Part shown: in pieces, positions 36,630 to 45,151 of the stretch | How the letters are laid out: every line of letters starts with the position of its first letter | How positions within the stretch are numbered: the stretch's first letter is position 1 | Assembly: GCF_900095285.1 (NCBI RefSeq) | Contig: NZ_LT607734.1 | Span: 124,001 to 188,000, forward strand | DNA from: Fusobacterium gastrosuis | GTDB taxonomy: Bacteria > Fusobacteriota > Fusobacteriia > Fusobacteriales > Fusobacteriaceae | DNA length: 64,000 nt | Direction: 5' to 3' | Made by a program: the position numbers and the translations under genes | Notes under the pieces: generated by a model | Told to the model about the DNA's origin: nothing | What the model saw: only the letters and a program-made list of their open reading frames with translations | Database searches by the model: none

Positions 36630-36944
36630 ATGAAAAGGTTTCAAAATGCGACACTTGAGTACAATGCAGAAAAAAAAGAATTAGTTTTTCGTGACGCAAA
36701 AACTAATGGAATATTCTTTGCCATAGAATTTTTTGAAAGTATGCAGATGAAGAGAGTTTTTTCATTGTACCCATTGAGTGTTGAAATAAAAAATAATATG
36801 TTAGAACTTAAATTTTCAGTTCAAAGCCAAAATCAAGATCAGAATGTACTAACTATGCTTATAGAACTTTCACAGCTTTCAACTGATAAGAAAACGGTAA
36901 TAGATGTTTCAAATGAAAATTTTGATGATATAGTTTTTTCATAA
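36630..36944 (+). CDS. Conserved small protein of unknown function
   Basis: 104 residues from ATG 36630, with AGGGTGA in front (a GTG three codons earlier is in frame). Soluble, no Cys, predicted mostly beta in the first half (ATLEYNAEKKELVFRDAKTNGIFFAIEFFES) with a helix at about 75-88. No family recognised. Monocistronic, with a strong terminator shared with the convergent recJ gene. Codon use matches the neighbours. Confidence 0.7.
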   Translation: MKRFQNATLEYNAEKKELVFRDAKTNGIFFAIEFFESMQMKRVFSLYPLSVEIKNNMLELKFSVQSQNQDQNVLTMLIELSQLSTDKKTVIDVSNENFDDIVFS

Positions 36945-36950
36945 AATATT

Positions 36951-36996
36951 AACTGCACCACTAATCTTAGATAAAGATAAGAGGTGCAGTTTTTTA
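36951..36996. terminator. Bidirectional terminator between the unknown gene and recJ
   Basis: AACTGCACC (36951-36959) pairs with GGTGCAGTT (36983-36991), with a further imperfect inner stem (ATCTTA/AAGATAAG). T run on the plus side. Confidence 0.85.
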
Positions 36997-37036
36997 GTGT
37001 ATAAATATTATTTAATATTACGAAATATAAGTTAAA

Positions 37037-39541
37037 TTAAAAATGAATTTTAATATCTTCAGTTGCTAAAATTTCTATATTTTTATTACACTCATCAATT
37101 AATATTTTTTTTTCGTAGTTATTCAAAAAGTAATGATAACATTTTTTTTCATTTACTATATCAGAATATGAAAGAAATTTAATATTTTTTGGGATTTCAT
37201 AGTTGTCTAAAATTTTTATAAAATTTTCCAAATTAATATTTTTATCATTAATAACTAAAATATTGTCTGTTTTTAAATTTTTAATTTCATCTAAATTTTC
37301 AAAGTTATAAAAAATATAAAAATCAGCTTCTTTTAAATCTAAATTTATACTCATTTTCAGTTTTTTTTGTAAAGCATAAAGTGAAATTGTGCTTATGATT
37401 GTATTTATACCACGCCCTTTTTCCATAATAACTAAAGTTTTAGATTTATTTTTAAAAAAGGAAGATAAAACTTTTTTCTGAATAGAATTATAGTTAAAAT
37501 CTCCAAGCAAATGTTTTTTTATATCCATAAAAAGTTGAGCTTCTTTTATAGCATAGGAATTCAAATCTTTATCTTTTGAAATTTCCAAATAGAGATTTAT
37601 ATTTTCTGTCTTTAAAATTTTTTCTTTTAATTTCACAGAAAAGTTGTAGGAAAAGTTCTTGTGTAAATCTGTTAAAAATTTAGCTAAATTCTCATCTAAA
37701 CTAGCAACAAGTGTTCTGTCTTTTATTAGATCAATGCCATTGTATTCATTAAATTTCAAGCTCAAGTTAGAATCTAAATCATTTCTTCTGGTATAGGCAA
37801 CAGTTTCTATTGGAAATTTTATATCTTTTCCATTTTTTTCAATTTCATCTAAAAACTCTAAATTCTCTTGAGAATTTTTTATATCTTCTATTTGCAGTTT
37901 ATACATATATCTGTCTTTAAAAGTTTCTAATTTCAATTTAAAAGCTACATCAATATTTTTTGAGTTTACAATTAAATCATAATAATCACCGCCATTAAAA
38001 AATATACAGTTTTTAAAGGTGTAACCATTTTTATGTAAATCGAATATTATATGTTCTGTACTGTTTCTTGTGAAACGAAGATTAGAATAAATACAATTCT
38101 TAAAAGCAAAAACTGGAGTATGATTTTTAGAACCAAAAGGTTCTAAAACTTCAAGTTGCTTTAAAAAGTCATAGCTCACTTTGTATGGTTCTAAAATTTC
38201 AGTGATTTGAATTTTTTTATTAAAAATATTATTTTCAAAATTTTCAGCTATAAATTTATCAACTCTATCATAAAATTCGTCAATTTTATCTATGGCAATA
38301 GTAAATCCGGCAGCTCCAGAGTGCCCCCCATATTTGATTAAAATATCTGAAACGGAGTTTAGGCAGTCTACAATATTTATTCCATCTATACTTCTACATG
38401 ATGCGGTTGCAATTCCTTCAGTTTCTTTAATCTCCATAATAATAGTCGGACTATAGTATTTATCCAAAATTTTTGATGCAACAATTCCAATTACTCCGTG
38501 ATGAAAAGATTTATTAGCAACTAAAATTAAATTTCTGTTATATAGTTCTTTCTGCTCGACTTCACTTACAGATTTTTCAAAAATTTTCTTTTGAATTTCT
38601 TTCCTCTCATCATTATTTTGTAAAAGCTCCTCTATCATTTGTAGACATTTAAAGGCATCTTCTTCTAAAAATAATTTAACTGCATTTTTAGCATCTTCCA
38701 ATCTACCAGCTGCATTAAAAATAGGAGCGATGATATAACCTATATCATAAGCTGAATATATTCTATCTTGATAATCCTCAGGATAAATTTTTCTAAGTAA
38801 TTGTTTTAAGCCTATCCACTTAGTGTTGTTAAGAGTTTTTAAACCTCTTTTTACAAATTTTCTATTATCTGAAATAAGTGGAACAATGTCTGCAACTGTA
38901 CCTATTGCAACAATATCTAAATATTTATCTAGAGCTGATACATTATTTTTTTTATTAAAAATAGCTAAGGCAAGCATAAATGCAGTTCCGACACCAGCTA
39001 AATATTTAAATTCGTATTTATTTTCATTCCTCTTAGGGTTTATTACTGCAAGAGCTCTAGGTAAAATTCCTGTGATTTCATGGTGATCAGTTATTATAAA
39101 ATCTAAATTAAGTTCATTAGCTAAGTCTATTTCTTCAATTGAATTAATACCACAATCAACGCTTATTACTAATTTTGCACCATCTTCCTTTAAAAATTTG
39201 ATAGCCTCTTTATTTAAGCCATAACCATCATCTCGCAACGGAATATAATAATCTACATTTGCACCAAGTTCTGAAAATGCTAAATAGAGAAGAGAAACAG
39301 AAGTGATACCGTCTACATCGTAGTCCCCATAGATATAAATTTTTTCTTGTTCTTCTATTGCTTTCAGAACTCTTTGAACAGCTTTATCCATATCTTGAAA
39401 ATCTAAAGGATTAAAATTGAAATTTTCGTCTAAACTTAAATTTCTATCTTTTAAAATACTTTCAATGATTGAGTCATATTTAGAGTTTTTATCTATGTAA
39501 AAATTATTACTATAATTCTTTACCCAAGTTGTTTTTTTCAT
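37037..39541 (-). CDS. recJ: Single-stranded-DNA-specific exonuclease RecJ
   Basis: 834 residues. The N-terminal DHH phosphoesterase core has YGDYDVDGITS (motif I), VDCGINS, ITDHHEI (motif III) and a DIVAIGTVADIVPL segment. The DHHA1 part carries GGHSGAAGFTI, followed by an OB domain (LEPFGSKNHTPVFAF). The C-terminal ~280 residues are an extension like that of Bacillus RecJ and longer than in E. coli; it retains little recognisable motif. It is a 5'-3' exonuclease in recombination and mismatch repair. ATG 39541 with GGAGAAAAA upstream. Confidence 0.95.
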   Translation of the reverse strand: MKKTTWVKNYSNNFYIDKNSKYDSIIESILKDRNLSLDENFNFNPLDFQDMDKAVQRVLKAIEEQEKIYIYGDYDVDGITSVSLLYLAFSELGANVDYYIPLRDDGYGLNKEAIKFLKEDGAKLVISVDCGINSIEEIDLANELNLDFIITDHHEITGILPRALAVINPKRNENKYEFKYLAGVGTAFMLALAIFNKKNNVSALDKYLDIVAIGTVADIVPLISDNRKFVKRGLKTLNNTKWIGLKQLLRKIYPEDYQDRIYSAYDIGYIIAPIFNAAGRLEDAKNAVKLFLEEDAFKCLQMIEELLQNNDERKEIQKKIFEKSVSEVEQKELYNRNLILVANKSFHHGVIGIVASKILDKYYSPTIIMEIKETEGIATASCRSIDGINIVDCLNSVSDILIKYGGHSGAAGFTIAIDKIDEFYDRVDKFIAENFENNIFNKKIQITEILEPYKVSYDFLKQLEVLEPFGSKNHTPVFAFKNCIYSNLRFTRNSTEHIIFDLHKNGYTFKNCIFFNGGDYYDLIVNSKNIDVAFKLKLETFKDRYMYKLQIEDIKNSQENLEFLDEIEKNGKDIKFPIETVAYTRRNDLDSNLSLKFNEYNGIDLIKDRTLVASLDENLAKFLTDLHKNFSYNFSVKLKEKILKTENINLYLEISKDKDLNSYAIKEAQLFMDIKKHLLGDFNYNSIQKKVLSSFFKNKSKTLVIMEKGRGINTIISTISLYALQKKLKMSINLDLKEADFYIFYNFENLDEIKNLKTDNILVINDKNINLENFIKILDNYEIPKNIKFLSYSDIVNEKKCYHYFLNNYEKKILIDECNKNIEILATEDIKIHF

Positions 39542-39727
39542 TTTTTCTCCAATCTATTAAAATAAAAAAATTTATTTATATTATAACATACAGTAAGTGA
39601 TGAAAATTTGACATTTTTTTATTTATTTTAAATATATTTTTATATTGCTTTTTAATATTTATTATATTATAATAAATTAGGAATTAATGGAAAAATGATG
39701 GTTAAAATTAAAAAGAGAGGTGAGGAA

Positions 39728-39964
39728 ATGATAGCCTTAACATTAAATTTTAAAGATGATGAAATTGAAATAATTAATAAATATATGAAAGCAAATAAAA
39801 TAAATCTGGCAGACTTGCCAAGTATTTTCACCAGTTTTTTAATAACTGAAAAATATAATAACGAAACTATTAGAGCTATGGAAGAAGCTGAAAGAATAGC
39901 AAAAGACCCAAATATAAAATCATATTCAAATACTAAAGACCTTTTTAAAGACTTGGAGATTTAA
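39728..39964 (+). CDS. RelB/DUF6290-type antitoxin
   Basis: 78 residues from ATG 39728, directly after GAGAGGTGAGG (the frame is open to 39695). The N-terminal ribbon-helix-helix-like segment (IALTLNFKDDEIEIINKYMKANKINLADL) should bind DNA, and the acidic C-terminal half (AMEEAERIAKDPNIKSYSNTKDLFKDLEI) wraps the toxin in this family. Three bases separate it from the YafQ-type toxin gene. It would repress its own operon together with the toxin. Confidence 0.85.
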   Translation: MIALTLNFKDDEIEIINKYMKANKINLADLPSIFTSFLITEKYNNETIRAMEEAERIAKDPNIKSYSNTKDLFKDLEI

Positions 39965-39967
39965 GAA

Positions 39968-40246
39968 ATGTATGAAATAAAATATACAAGTCAATTTAAA
40001 AAAGATTTAAAGAAAATAAAAAAAGGAAACTATGACATTGAAAAGTTAAAAATAGTTATCGAATTATTAGCAAGTGGAAAATTATTACCCATAGAGTATA
40101 AGGATCATAAATTAATTGGAAATTATAAGGGACATCGTGAATGTCATATAATGCCTGATTGGCTGTTGATTTATTATATTAGTGATAATATTTTAGTTCT
40201 AACACTTTCAAGAACTGGAACACACTCAGAATTATTTAGCAAATAA
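39968..40246 (+). CDS. RelE-superfamily mRNA interferase toxin, YafQ type
   Basis: 92 residues. The family's conserved ending is present: YKDHKLIGNYKGHRECHIMPDWLLIYYISDNILVLTLSRTGTHSELF, with the catalytic-type His/Asp/His of YafQ (HKLIG, RECHIMPDW, THSEL). Ribosome-dependent cleavage of mRNA is the known action of YafQ. Cotranscribed with the antitoxin (three-base gap). Intact, so probably active. This pair is the only clear accessory module in the window. Confidence 0.92.
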   Translation: MYEIKYTSQFKKDLKKIKKGNYDIEKLKIVIELLASGKLLPIEYKDHKLIGNYKGHRECHIMPDWLLIYYISDNILVLTLSRTGTHSELFSK

Positions 40247-40260
40247 TAAATTTTATAAAT

Positions 40261-40292
40261 AGGTACCTAAAATAAAAAATAGGTACTTTTTT
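40261..40292 (+). terminator. Terminator of the toxin-antitoxin operon
   Basis: GTACCT (40263-40268) with AGGTAC (40281-40286), then six T. Confidence 0.7.
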
Positions 40293-40339
40293 ATTTCAAG
40301 TCTTACGGTTGAAAATTATTTATATAATTTTATATAAAT

Positions 40340-40385
40340 AAACAGATTTCTTCAACTAACTTTTACTACTGCGGTGGCTTGAGGA
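40340..40385 (-). repeat. Partial copy of the dispersed hairpin repeat
   Basis: The segment TTCAACTAACTTTTACTACTGC then GGTGGCTTGAGGA matches the copies at 48462 and 63606, but the left stem arm is lost. It lies 3' of the minus-strand transporter gene. Confidence 0.65.
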
Positions 40386-40449
40386 TTTATTATGTCATCT
40401 TCAAAAATTGATTTTGTAAAAATGAAAACTTTTGTTAGATAAATATAAA

Positions 40450-40480
40450 AAGTCTTTGTTAAATAAGAAACAAAGACCTT
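40450..40480 (-). terminator. Terminator of the queuosine-salvage operon
   Basis: GTCTTTGTT (40452-40460) pairs with AACAAAGAC (40469-40477). The minus-strand transcript ends in five T. Confidence 0.82.
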
Positions 40481-40507
40481 TATTTATAGATTTATTATAT
40501 TAATTTT

Positions 40508-41212
40508 TTAATTTTTGTCAGGAATCAGCTTATGTCTAAATAAATATTCAGCTAAATATATAAAAGGAGTATCACAAATTGCCACAATAGATTTTATTAC
40601 ATAAGTTGAAATAAAAATTTGTATAAGAACTTCTAAAGGATAAACTCCATAGAAGGCTATAATCGTAAAAATAAAATTATCTAAAAGTTGACTTATTAAA
40701 GTACTTCCATTATTTCTAAGCCATAAATATTTTACACTAGGGAACTTGTTTCTAATAACTTCATAAAGCCACACATCATGAAATTGAGAGATTAAATATG
40801 CAACAACAGAAGCAAAAGCTAACCTTGGCATCAAAGAAAATATTGCTTTAACTCCATTAAACATCTCTAACCCTTCAGGAACATCAAGAGGAGTAAAAGA
40901 AATTGCAACTTGCATAATAGCCGTCATAGAAAATAATGAAAAGAATCCAATTTTTACAGCTGTACTCGCATCCTCTCTTCCATAATTTTCACTTAAAATA
41001 TCAGTTACCAAAAAACCACCTGCGTATAAAATATTTCCCAATGTTGCATCCATACCAAAAAGTCTAACAAGCATTACTACTTGAACATTTGCAAGTATTG
41101 TTGAAATTGGAACCCAAGCATAAAGTCCAGTTTTCCCAAATTTCTTATAGGAAAAAGTTATACACGAAAAGTTAATCATTAACATTAAAAACCATAAAAA
41201 TATATTTCTCAT
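40508..41212 (-). CDS. Queuosine-precursor transporter (YhhQ/QPTR, DUF165 family)
   Basis: 234-residue inner-membrane protein with about six helices. Family markers: NILYAGGFLVTDILSENYGREDA (the conserved Asp-x-x-x-Glu stretch), SQFHDVWLYEVI and LRNNGSTLISQLLDNFIFTIIAF. Family members import preQ0, preQ1 or queuine. Its ATG overlaps the stop of the radical SAM frame by four bases (ATGA-type coupling). The operon is headed by a preQ1-I riboswitch, which supports this substrate class independently of homology. Confidence 0.93.
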   Translation of the reverse strand: MRNIFLWFLMLMINFSCITFSYKKFGKTGLYAWVPISTILANVQVVMLVRLFGMDATLGNILYAGGFLVTDILSENYGREDASTAVKIGFFSLFSMTAIMQVAISFTPLDVPEGLEMFNGVKAIFSLMPRLAFASVVAYLISQFHDVWLYEVIRNKFPSVKYLWLRNNGSTLISQLLDNFIFTIIAFYGVYPLEVLIQIFISTYVIKSIVAICDTPFIYLAEYLFRHKLIPDKN

Positions 41213-41921
41213 TGTTCAAACACTCCTAAGTCTTTATTATCAATTAAAATTTCTATTCTTTCATCATTGAAAAGATATTTCATATCACTTACAAACCATC
41301 TCACAAGTTCATCATCTCTTTCAACCTTTGTACCATTATTTACAAAAACATTTATCGTAATGGCTTTAAAATATTTTAAACCCATTTGAATATCATTTTT
41401 TATCATTTCTTTGGTTTGTCCCTTGGTTGCAATTAAAAGACAAACTGAATAAAGTTTCTCTGATAAAATTTTAAGATTTTTTGAATTAAGTACAAAATTT
41501 TTATTATATACATTAACTCTAAAATCATTGTCGAAAGTTTCTACACCCATTCTAAATCTGATCTCTATTTTTTTATCTTTATTAAAAAAGAAATTATTTC
41601 ATCAAGACGATTGATATAAGTGTAATAAGCTTCAAAGTATAAGATTTCAATATTTTTTTCATAGACAATTTCTCTAATTTTTTCTAAAGTTTTTTGTGGA
41701 ATTTCAAATACGGATCCAGAATTTATAACTTCTAAAATTTTAAATTCACCCGTAATTTCTTTTAAAACTTCTAAATTAATAGAATTAATCTCATTTTCAT
41801 CTATGGAATTATCTTCAATATAATTACAAAAACTGCATTTCCCATAAATACAAGGAAAAGATTTCAAAAGTACAATTTCTCTTGCAAATTTTCCATAAAC
41901 CTTACTGTATCGTATACCCAT
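41209..41921 (-). pseudogene. Radical SAM protein (candidate queuine lyase-like), frameshifted
   Basis: The first frame (41921-41565, 118 residues) starts at ATG with AGGAGG upstream and carries AREIVLLKSFPCIYGKCSFCNYIEDNS, whose C-x5-C-x2-C is a radical SAM cluster site of unusual spacing. The continuation (41550-41209) is in the -1 frame: KKIEIRFRMGVETFDNDFRVNVYN follows without a gap if one A is added to the A7 run just before the first stop. Together about 237 residues. The operon partner is a queuosine-precursor transporter and the leader is a preQ1 riboswitch. The known radical SAM queuine lyase QueL is therefore the best functional guess. Whether the gene is dead or the base missing from the assembly cannot be told here. 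Confidence 0.75.
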
Positions 41922-42035
41922 ATTCCTCCTTTTTTCATAAAATGTTAGAGTTCTATGCTAGTTCTCGAAACCTAAAACCCAATCATTATTTTATTGATTG
42001 ATAATTAAAATTAAATTTATACTTTCCTATATATC

Positions 42036-42064
42036 AAAAAAGCTAGCTAAAAAGTTAGCTAGCT
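42036..42064 (-). terminator. Riboswitch-controlled terminator in the leader
   Basis: A perfect 10-bp stem (42041-42050 with 42055-42064, TTAGCTAGCT) with a four-base loop and five T on the minus strand. It sits between the preQ1 aptamer and the radical SAM gene. Its GCTAGC is also in the aptamer, so the two can pair in an alternative fold. Confidence 0.9.
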
Positions 42065-42111
42065 GAATATGAAATCTATTAGAAACAAAATTTTTATATA
42101 AATTAAAAAAA

Positions 42112-42146
42112 TCTAGTTTTTTAAAGATGGTTCGGCTAGCACATCT
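42112..42146 (-). promoter_or_regulatory. preQ1-I riboswitch aptamer
   Basis: On the minus strand: P1 AGATG/CATCT (5 bp), loop 1 TGCTAG followed by CCGAAC, then the A-rich tail TTAAAAAACTAG, whose CTAG pairs with CTAG of loop 1 to form the H-type pseudoknot. This follows the B. subtilis queC aptamer base by base in layout. A terminator hairpin follows at 42064-42036, so binding of preQ1 would end transcription before the radical SAM/transporter genes. Confidence 0.93.
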
Positions 42147-42167
42147 ATATTTTTATTTTACTAAATA

Positions 42168-42196
42168 AGAATACACTGTAAAAATAAAATTGTCAA
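42168..42196 (-). promoter_or_regulatory. Promoter of the queuosine-salvage operon
   Basis: Minus strand TTGACA (42196-42191), 17 bp, TATTCT (42173-42168). Transcription would start near 42160, about 15 bases before the aptamer. Confidence 0.85.
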
Positions 42197-42219
42197 TATA
42201 AAAAAAGCTATGATATAAT
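42190..42219 (+). promoter_or_regulatory. Promoter of rodA, overlapping the divergent one
   Basis: Plus strand TTGTCA (42190-42195), 18 bp, TATAAT (42214-42219) with extended -10 TGA. Its -35 overlaps that of the divergent operon, so the two promoters may exclude each other. Confidence 0.75.
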
Positions 42220-42253
42220 ATATCTTTAAAAGTATATAAAAAAAGAGGTTCAT

Positions 42254-43465
42254 ATGGATACAAATTTATATAAAAAAATGAATGATTTAACAAAAGTGAA
42301 AAATAGAGAAGAGGAGATTATTAGAATAAGAAAAAGAACACAAAACATAATAATAATTTGTGTTATATTGGTTTTGATAGGACTTGCTAATTTTTATAGT
42401 GCTATTTTGCGTTTTGATACAAAAATAGTTTTCAATAAAATGATAAAACATATCGCAATTTTGTCTTTAGCCTGTATTTCCTTTTATATCACATCTACAA
42501 TTAACTTTAATATCTTCAAAAATAAAAAAATGAGGTTTTTATTTTTAACTCTGGGGATAGTTTTATTTTTAATTGTAGCCTTCTTCCCTGCCCCAACAAT
42601 TTTTCCTACAATTAATGGTGGGAAAGGTTGGATAAGAATAAAGGGATTTAGCTTGCAGATTACGGAACTTTTTAAAATTCCATATATTATAATGATTGCT
42701 AGTTTATTTGCTCGAGGAAAAGATGACGGGACAAAGATTTCTCCAATGAAAAATACTATGAGTGTATTTTTATATCTGGGAATTTTCATATTTTTACTTT
42801 TATGCCTTAAAGATTTGGGGACTGGAATACACTATGTTATGATTACATTCTTTCTAATTTTTATGTCAGATTTAAAAGATAAAATAATATGGCCGATTAT
42901 TTCAATTGGAGTGAGTTCGTTGACAATTTTTTCATTTTTATTTTACAAGTTTGGAGAAAGTTTTGGAGGATATAAACATCACAGATTGAAAATATTTATA
43001 GATGGACTTTTAGAAAATAAGTATGATAGATTTGAAGCTTATCAAATATATCAATCTCTTGTTGGCTTTGGAACAGGAGGATTATTTGGAAAAGGGTATG
43101 GAAACGGAGTACAAAAATATAGTTATATACCAGAGGTTGAAACCGACTTTGCAATTTCTACCTTTGGGGAAGAAATGGGACTTGTGGGTATGTTTTTGAT
43201 ACTTGTAACATTTTTAATATTGTTTATTTTGATAATGAATGTTGCAGAAAATACTAAAACTTATTTTGGAAAATATTTAGTAGCTTCTGTCGGTGGATAT
43301 TTTATAACTCAAGTTATTATAAATATAGGAGTTGCGATAGGATTGATACCTGTTTTGGGAATTCCATTACCTTTTATAAGTTCAGGAGGATCTTCACTTC
43401 TGGCTTTGTCCGTTGCAATGGGCTTAGTAGTAAGTGTAAATAACTCCAAATTAAAAGAAATATAA
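42254..43465 (+). CDS. rodA: Rod-shape/cell-division glycosyltransferase RodA (SEDS family)
   Basis: 403-residue membrane protein with about ten helices and a cytosolic N-terminal tail (1-30). SEDS markers: NGGKGWIRIKGFSLQITELFKIPYII, where RodA usually has Gln-Pro-Ser-Glu, and the large loop SLVGFGTGGLFGKGYGNGVQKYSYIPEVETDFAISTFGEEMG with the catalytic Asp (TDFA). IPLPFISSGGSS closes the protein. It polymerises lipid II with a class B PBP to elongate the wall. AGAGG before the ATG, single-gene unit. Could be FtsW, but length and the N-terminal features favour RodA. Confidence 0.9.
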   Translation: MDTNLYKKMNDLTKVKNREEEIIRIRKRTQNIIIICVILVLIGLANFYSAILRFDTKIVFNKMIKHIAILSLACISFYITSTINFNIFKNKKMRFLFLTLGIVLFLIVAFFPAPTIFPTINGGKGWIRIKGFSLQITELFKIPYIIMIASLFARGKDDGTKISPMKNTMSVFLYLGIFIFLLLCLKDLGTGIHYVMITFFLIFMSDLKDKIIWPIISIGVSSLTIFSFLFYKFGESFGGYKHHRLKIFIDGLLENKYDRFEAYQIYQSLVGFGTGGLFGKGYGNGVQKYSYIPEVETDFAISTFGEEMGLVGMFLILVTFLILFILIMNVAENTKTYFGKYLVASVGGYFITQVIINIGVAIGLIPVLGIPLPFISSGGSSLLALSVAMGLVVSVNNSKLKEI

Positions 43466-43475
43466 TTAGCATTTT

Positions 43476-43504
43476 TTGACATTGTTTGTCATCAGTGTTA
43501 TAAT
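43476..43504 (+). promoter_or_regulatory. Promoter of the DUF896-asnS-rnmV operon
   Basis: TTGACA (43476-43481), 17 bp, TATAAT (43499-43504). A short inverted repeat TGACA-ttgtt-TGTCA covers the -35 box and could be an operator. Confidence 0.8.
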
Positions 43505-43553
43505 TCTTAGATAAAAATAAAATAAGGAGGAAGAGAAAAACTCTAAAATTTTT

Positions 43554-43739
43554 ATGGAAATGAAAGATATAATTGAAAAAGTAAATTACTATTCAAGGCT
43601 TAGTAAAACAAGAGAGCTTAGTAGCGAAGAGAAAATAGATAGAGAATATTATAGAAAACTTTATCTTGAACAATTCAAAAATCAGGTCAGAGGACATTTA
43701 GAAAATATAGAAATAGTAGATGAAAATAAGATAAACTAG
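43554..43739 (+). CDS. DUF896 (YnzC-like) small protein
   Basis: 61 residues, two or three helices: MKDIIEKVNYYSRLSKTRELSSEEKIDREYYRKLYLEQFKNQVRGHLENIEIVD. The LSxEE..R..YRK.YL..F..Q.R.HL pattern is the DUF896 signature. Function unknown; Bacillus homologues are SOS- or sporulation-linked but not essential. AGGAGG lies about 24 bases before the ATG, with a small AGAG/CTCT hairpin between them that could bring it closer. Nine bases before asnS. Confidence 0.9.
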   Translation: MEMKDIIEKVNYYSRLSKTRELSSEEKIDREYYRKLYLEQFKNQVRGHLENIEIVDENKIN

Positions 43740-43748
43740 GAGGATGAA

Positions 43749-45134
43749 ATGCTAAAAGTAAGAGATATTTTTAGAGATGGTCAAAAATATGTAAACAAAG
43801 AGGTAGAACTTTTTGGTTGGGTAAGAAAAATTAGAGATCAGAAAAAATTTGGTTTCATTGAATTAAATGATGGTTCTTTTTTTAAGGGCGTACAAGTTGT
43901 ATTTGAAGAAAATTTAAAAAATTTTGATGAAGTTTCAAGACTTTCAATAGCTTCAACTATAAAAGTAAAAGGGATATTAGTAGAATCTCAAGGTGCAGGG
44001 CAAGCTCTTGAAGTTAAAGCAACTGGTATTGAAATTTTTCAAAAAGCAGATTTAGATTATCCTTTACAAAATAAAAGACATACATTTGAATACTTAAGAA
44101 CGATAGCTCATTTAAGACCAAGAACAAATGCATTTTCGGCAGTATTTAGAGTGAGATCTGTGCTTGCATATGCTATACATAAATTTTTCCAAGAACAAAA
44201 CTTTGTATATGTTCACACTCCAATAATTACTGGCTCAGATGCTGAAGGTGCTGGAGAAATGTTCAGAGTAACAACTCTTGATATGAATAAATTGCCTAAA
44301 AAAGAAGATGGAACAGTTGATTCGAGTAAAGATTTCTTTGGAAAAGAAACTAATTTGACAGTTAGTGGACAACTGAATGGTGAAACTTACTGTGCTGCTT
44401 TTAGAGATATTTATACATTTGGACCAACATTTAGAGCTGAATATTCTAATACAGCAAGACATGCTTCTGAATTTTGGATGATAGAACCTGAAGTTGCATT
44501 CACAGACCTTAATGGAAATATGGAGCTTGCAGAAGCTATGATTAAATATATTATAAAATATGTAATGGATAATTGTCCTGAAGAAATGGAATTTTTTAAT
44601 GCTTTTGTTGAAAAAGGTTTATTTGAAAAATTGAATAATGTTTTGGAAAGTGATTTTGGAAGAGTAACTTATACAGAAGCAATAGATATTTTAGAAAAAT
44701 CAGGTAGAAAATTTGAATTTCCTGTTAAATGGGGAATAGATTTACAAAGTGAACACGAAAGATACTTAGCAGAAGAATATTTTAAAAAGCCAGTGTTTGT
44801 AACTGATTATCCAAAAGATATTAAAGCTTTCTATATGAAACTTAATGAAGATGGAAAAACAGTTAGAGCAATGGATTTGCTAGCACCTGGAATTGGAGAA
44901 ATCATAGGAGGTTCTCAAAGAGAAGATAATTATGATTTATTAGTAAAAAGAATGGATGACTTGGGTCTAGATAAAGAAGCGTATTCATTCTATTTAGATT
45001 TAAGAAGATTTGGTAGCTTCCCACATTCTGGATATGGTTTAGGTTTTGAAAGAATGATGATGTATATAACAGGTATGCAAAATATAAGAGATGTAATACC
45101 TTTCCCTAGAACTCCAAATAATGCACAATTCTAA
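43749..45134 (+). CDS. asnS: Asparaginyl-tRNA synthetase
   Basis: Class II synthetase of 461 residues: an N-terminal OB anticodon domain (about 15-110, [25 protein letters not shown]), motif 2 around [21 protein letters not shown] and motif 3 [21 protein letters not shown]. The insertion and lack of the AspRS-type region mark it as AsnRS. AGGAGGATGAA before the ATG. Middle gene of a three-gene operon. Its presence means direct charging of tRNA-Asn. Confidence 0.96.
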   Translation: MLKVRDIFRDGQKYVNKEVELFGWVRKIRDQKKFGFIELNDGSFFKGVQVVFEENLKNFDEVSRLSIASTIKVKGILVESQGAGQALEVKATGIEIFQKADLDYPLQNKRHTFEYLRTIAHLRPRTNAFSAVFRVRSVLAYAIHKFFQEQNFVYVHTPIITGSDAEGAGEMFRVTTLDMNKLPKKEDGTVDSSKDFFGKETNLTVSGQLNGETYCAAFRDIYTFGPTFRAEYSNTARHASEFWMIEPEVAFTDLNGNMELAEAMIKYIIKYVMDNCPEEMEFFNAFVEKGLFEKLNNVLESDFGRVTYTEAIDILEKSGRKFEFPVKWGIDLQSEHERYLAEEYFKKPVFVTDYPKDIKAFYMKLNEDGKTVRAMDLLAPGIGEIIGGSQREDNYDLLVKRMDDLGLDKEAYSFYLDLRRFGSFPHSGYGLGFERMMMYITGMQNIRDVIPFPRTPNNAQF

Positions 45135-45151
45135 TGAGGAAAATTTAAAAT

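Noticed and set aside
40391-40441. 16-codon plus-strand frame after the repeat
   Set aside because: No ribosome site and too short to support.
41941-41990. Possible riboswitch in the AGTTCTATGCTAGTTCTC region just upstream of the radical SAM gene
   Set aside because: Only a short direct repeat; neither strand fits the preQ1 pattern. The true aptamer is at 42146-42112.
43506-43553. T-box leader for asnS
   Set aside because: The leader is under 50 bases, with no T-box sequence or stem I.
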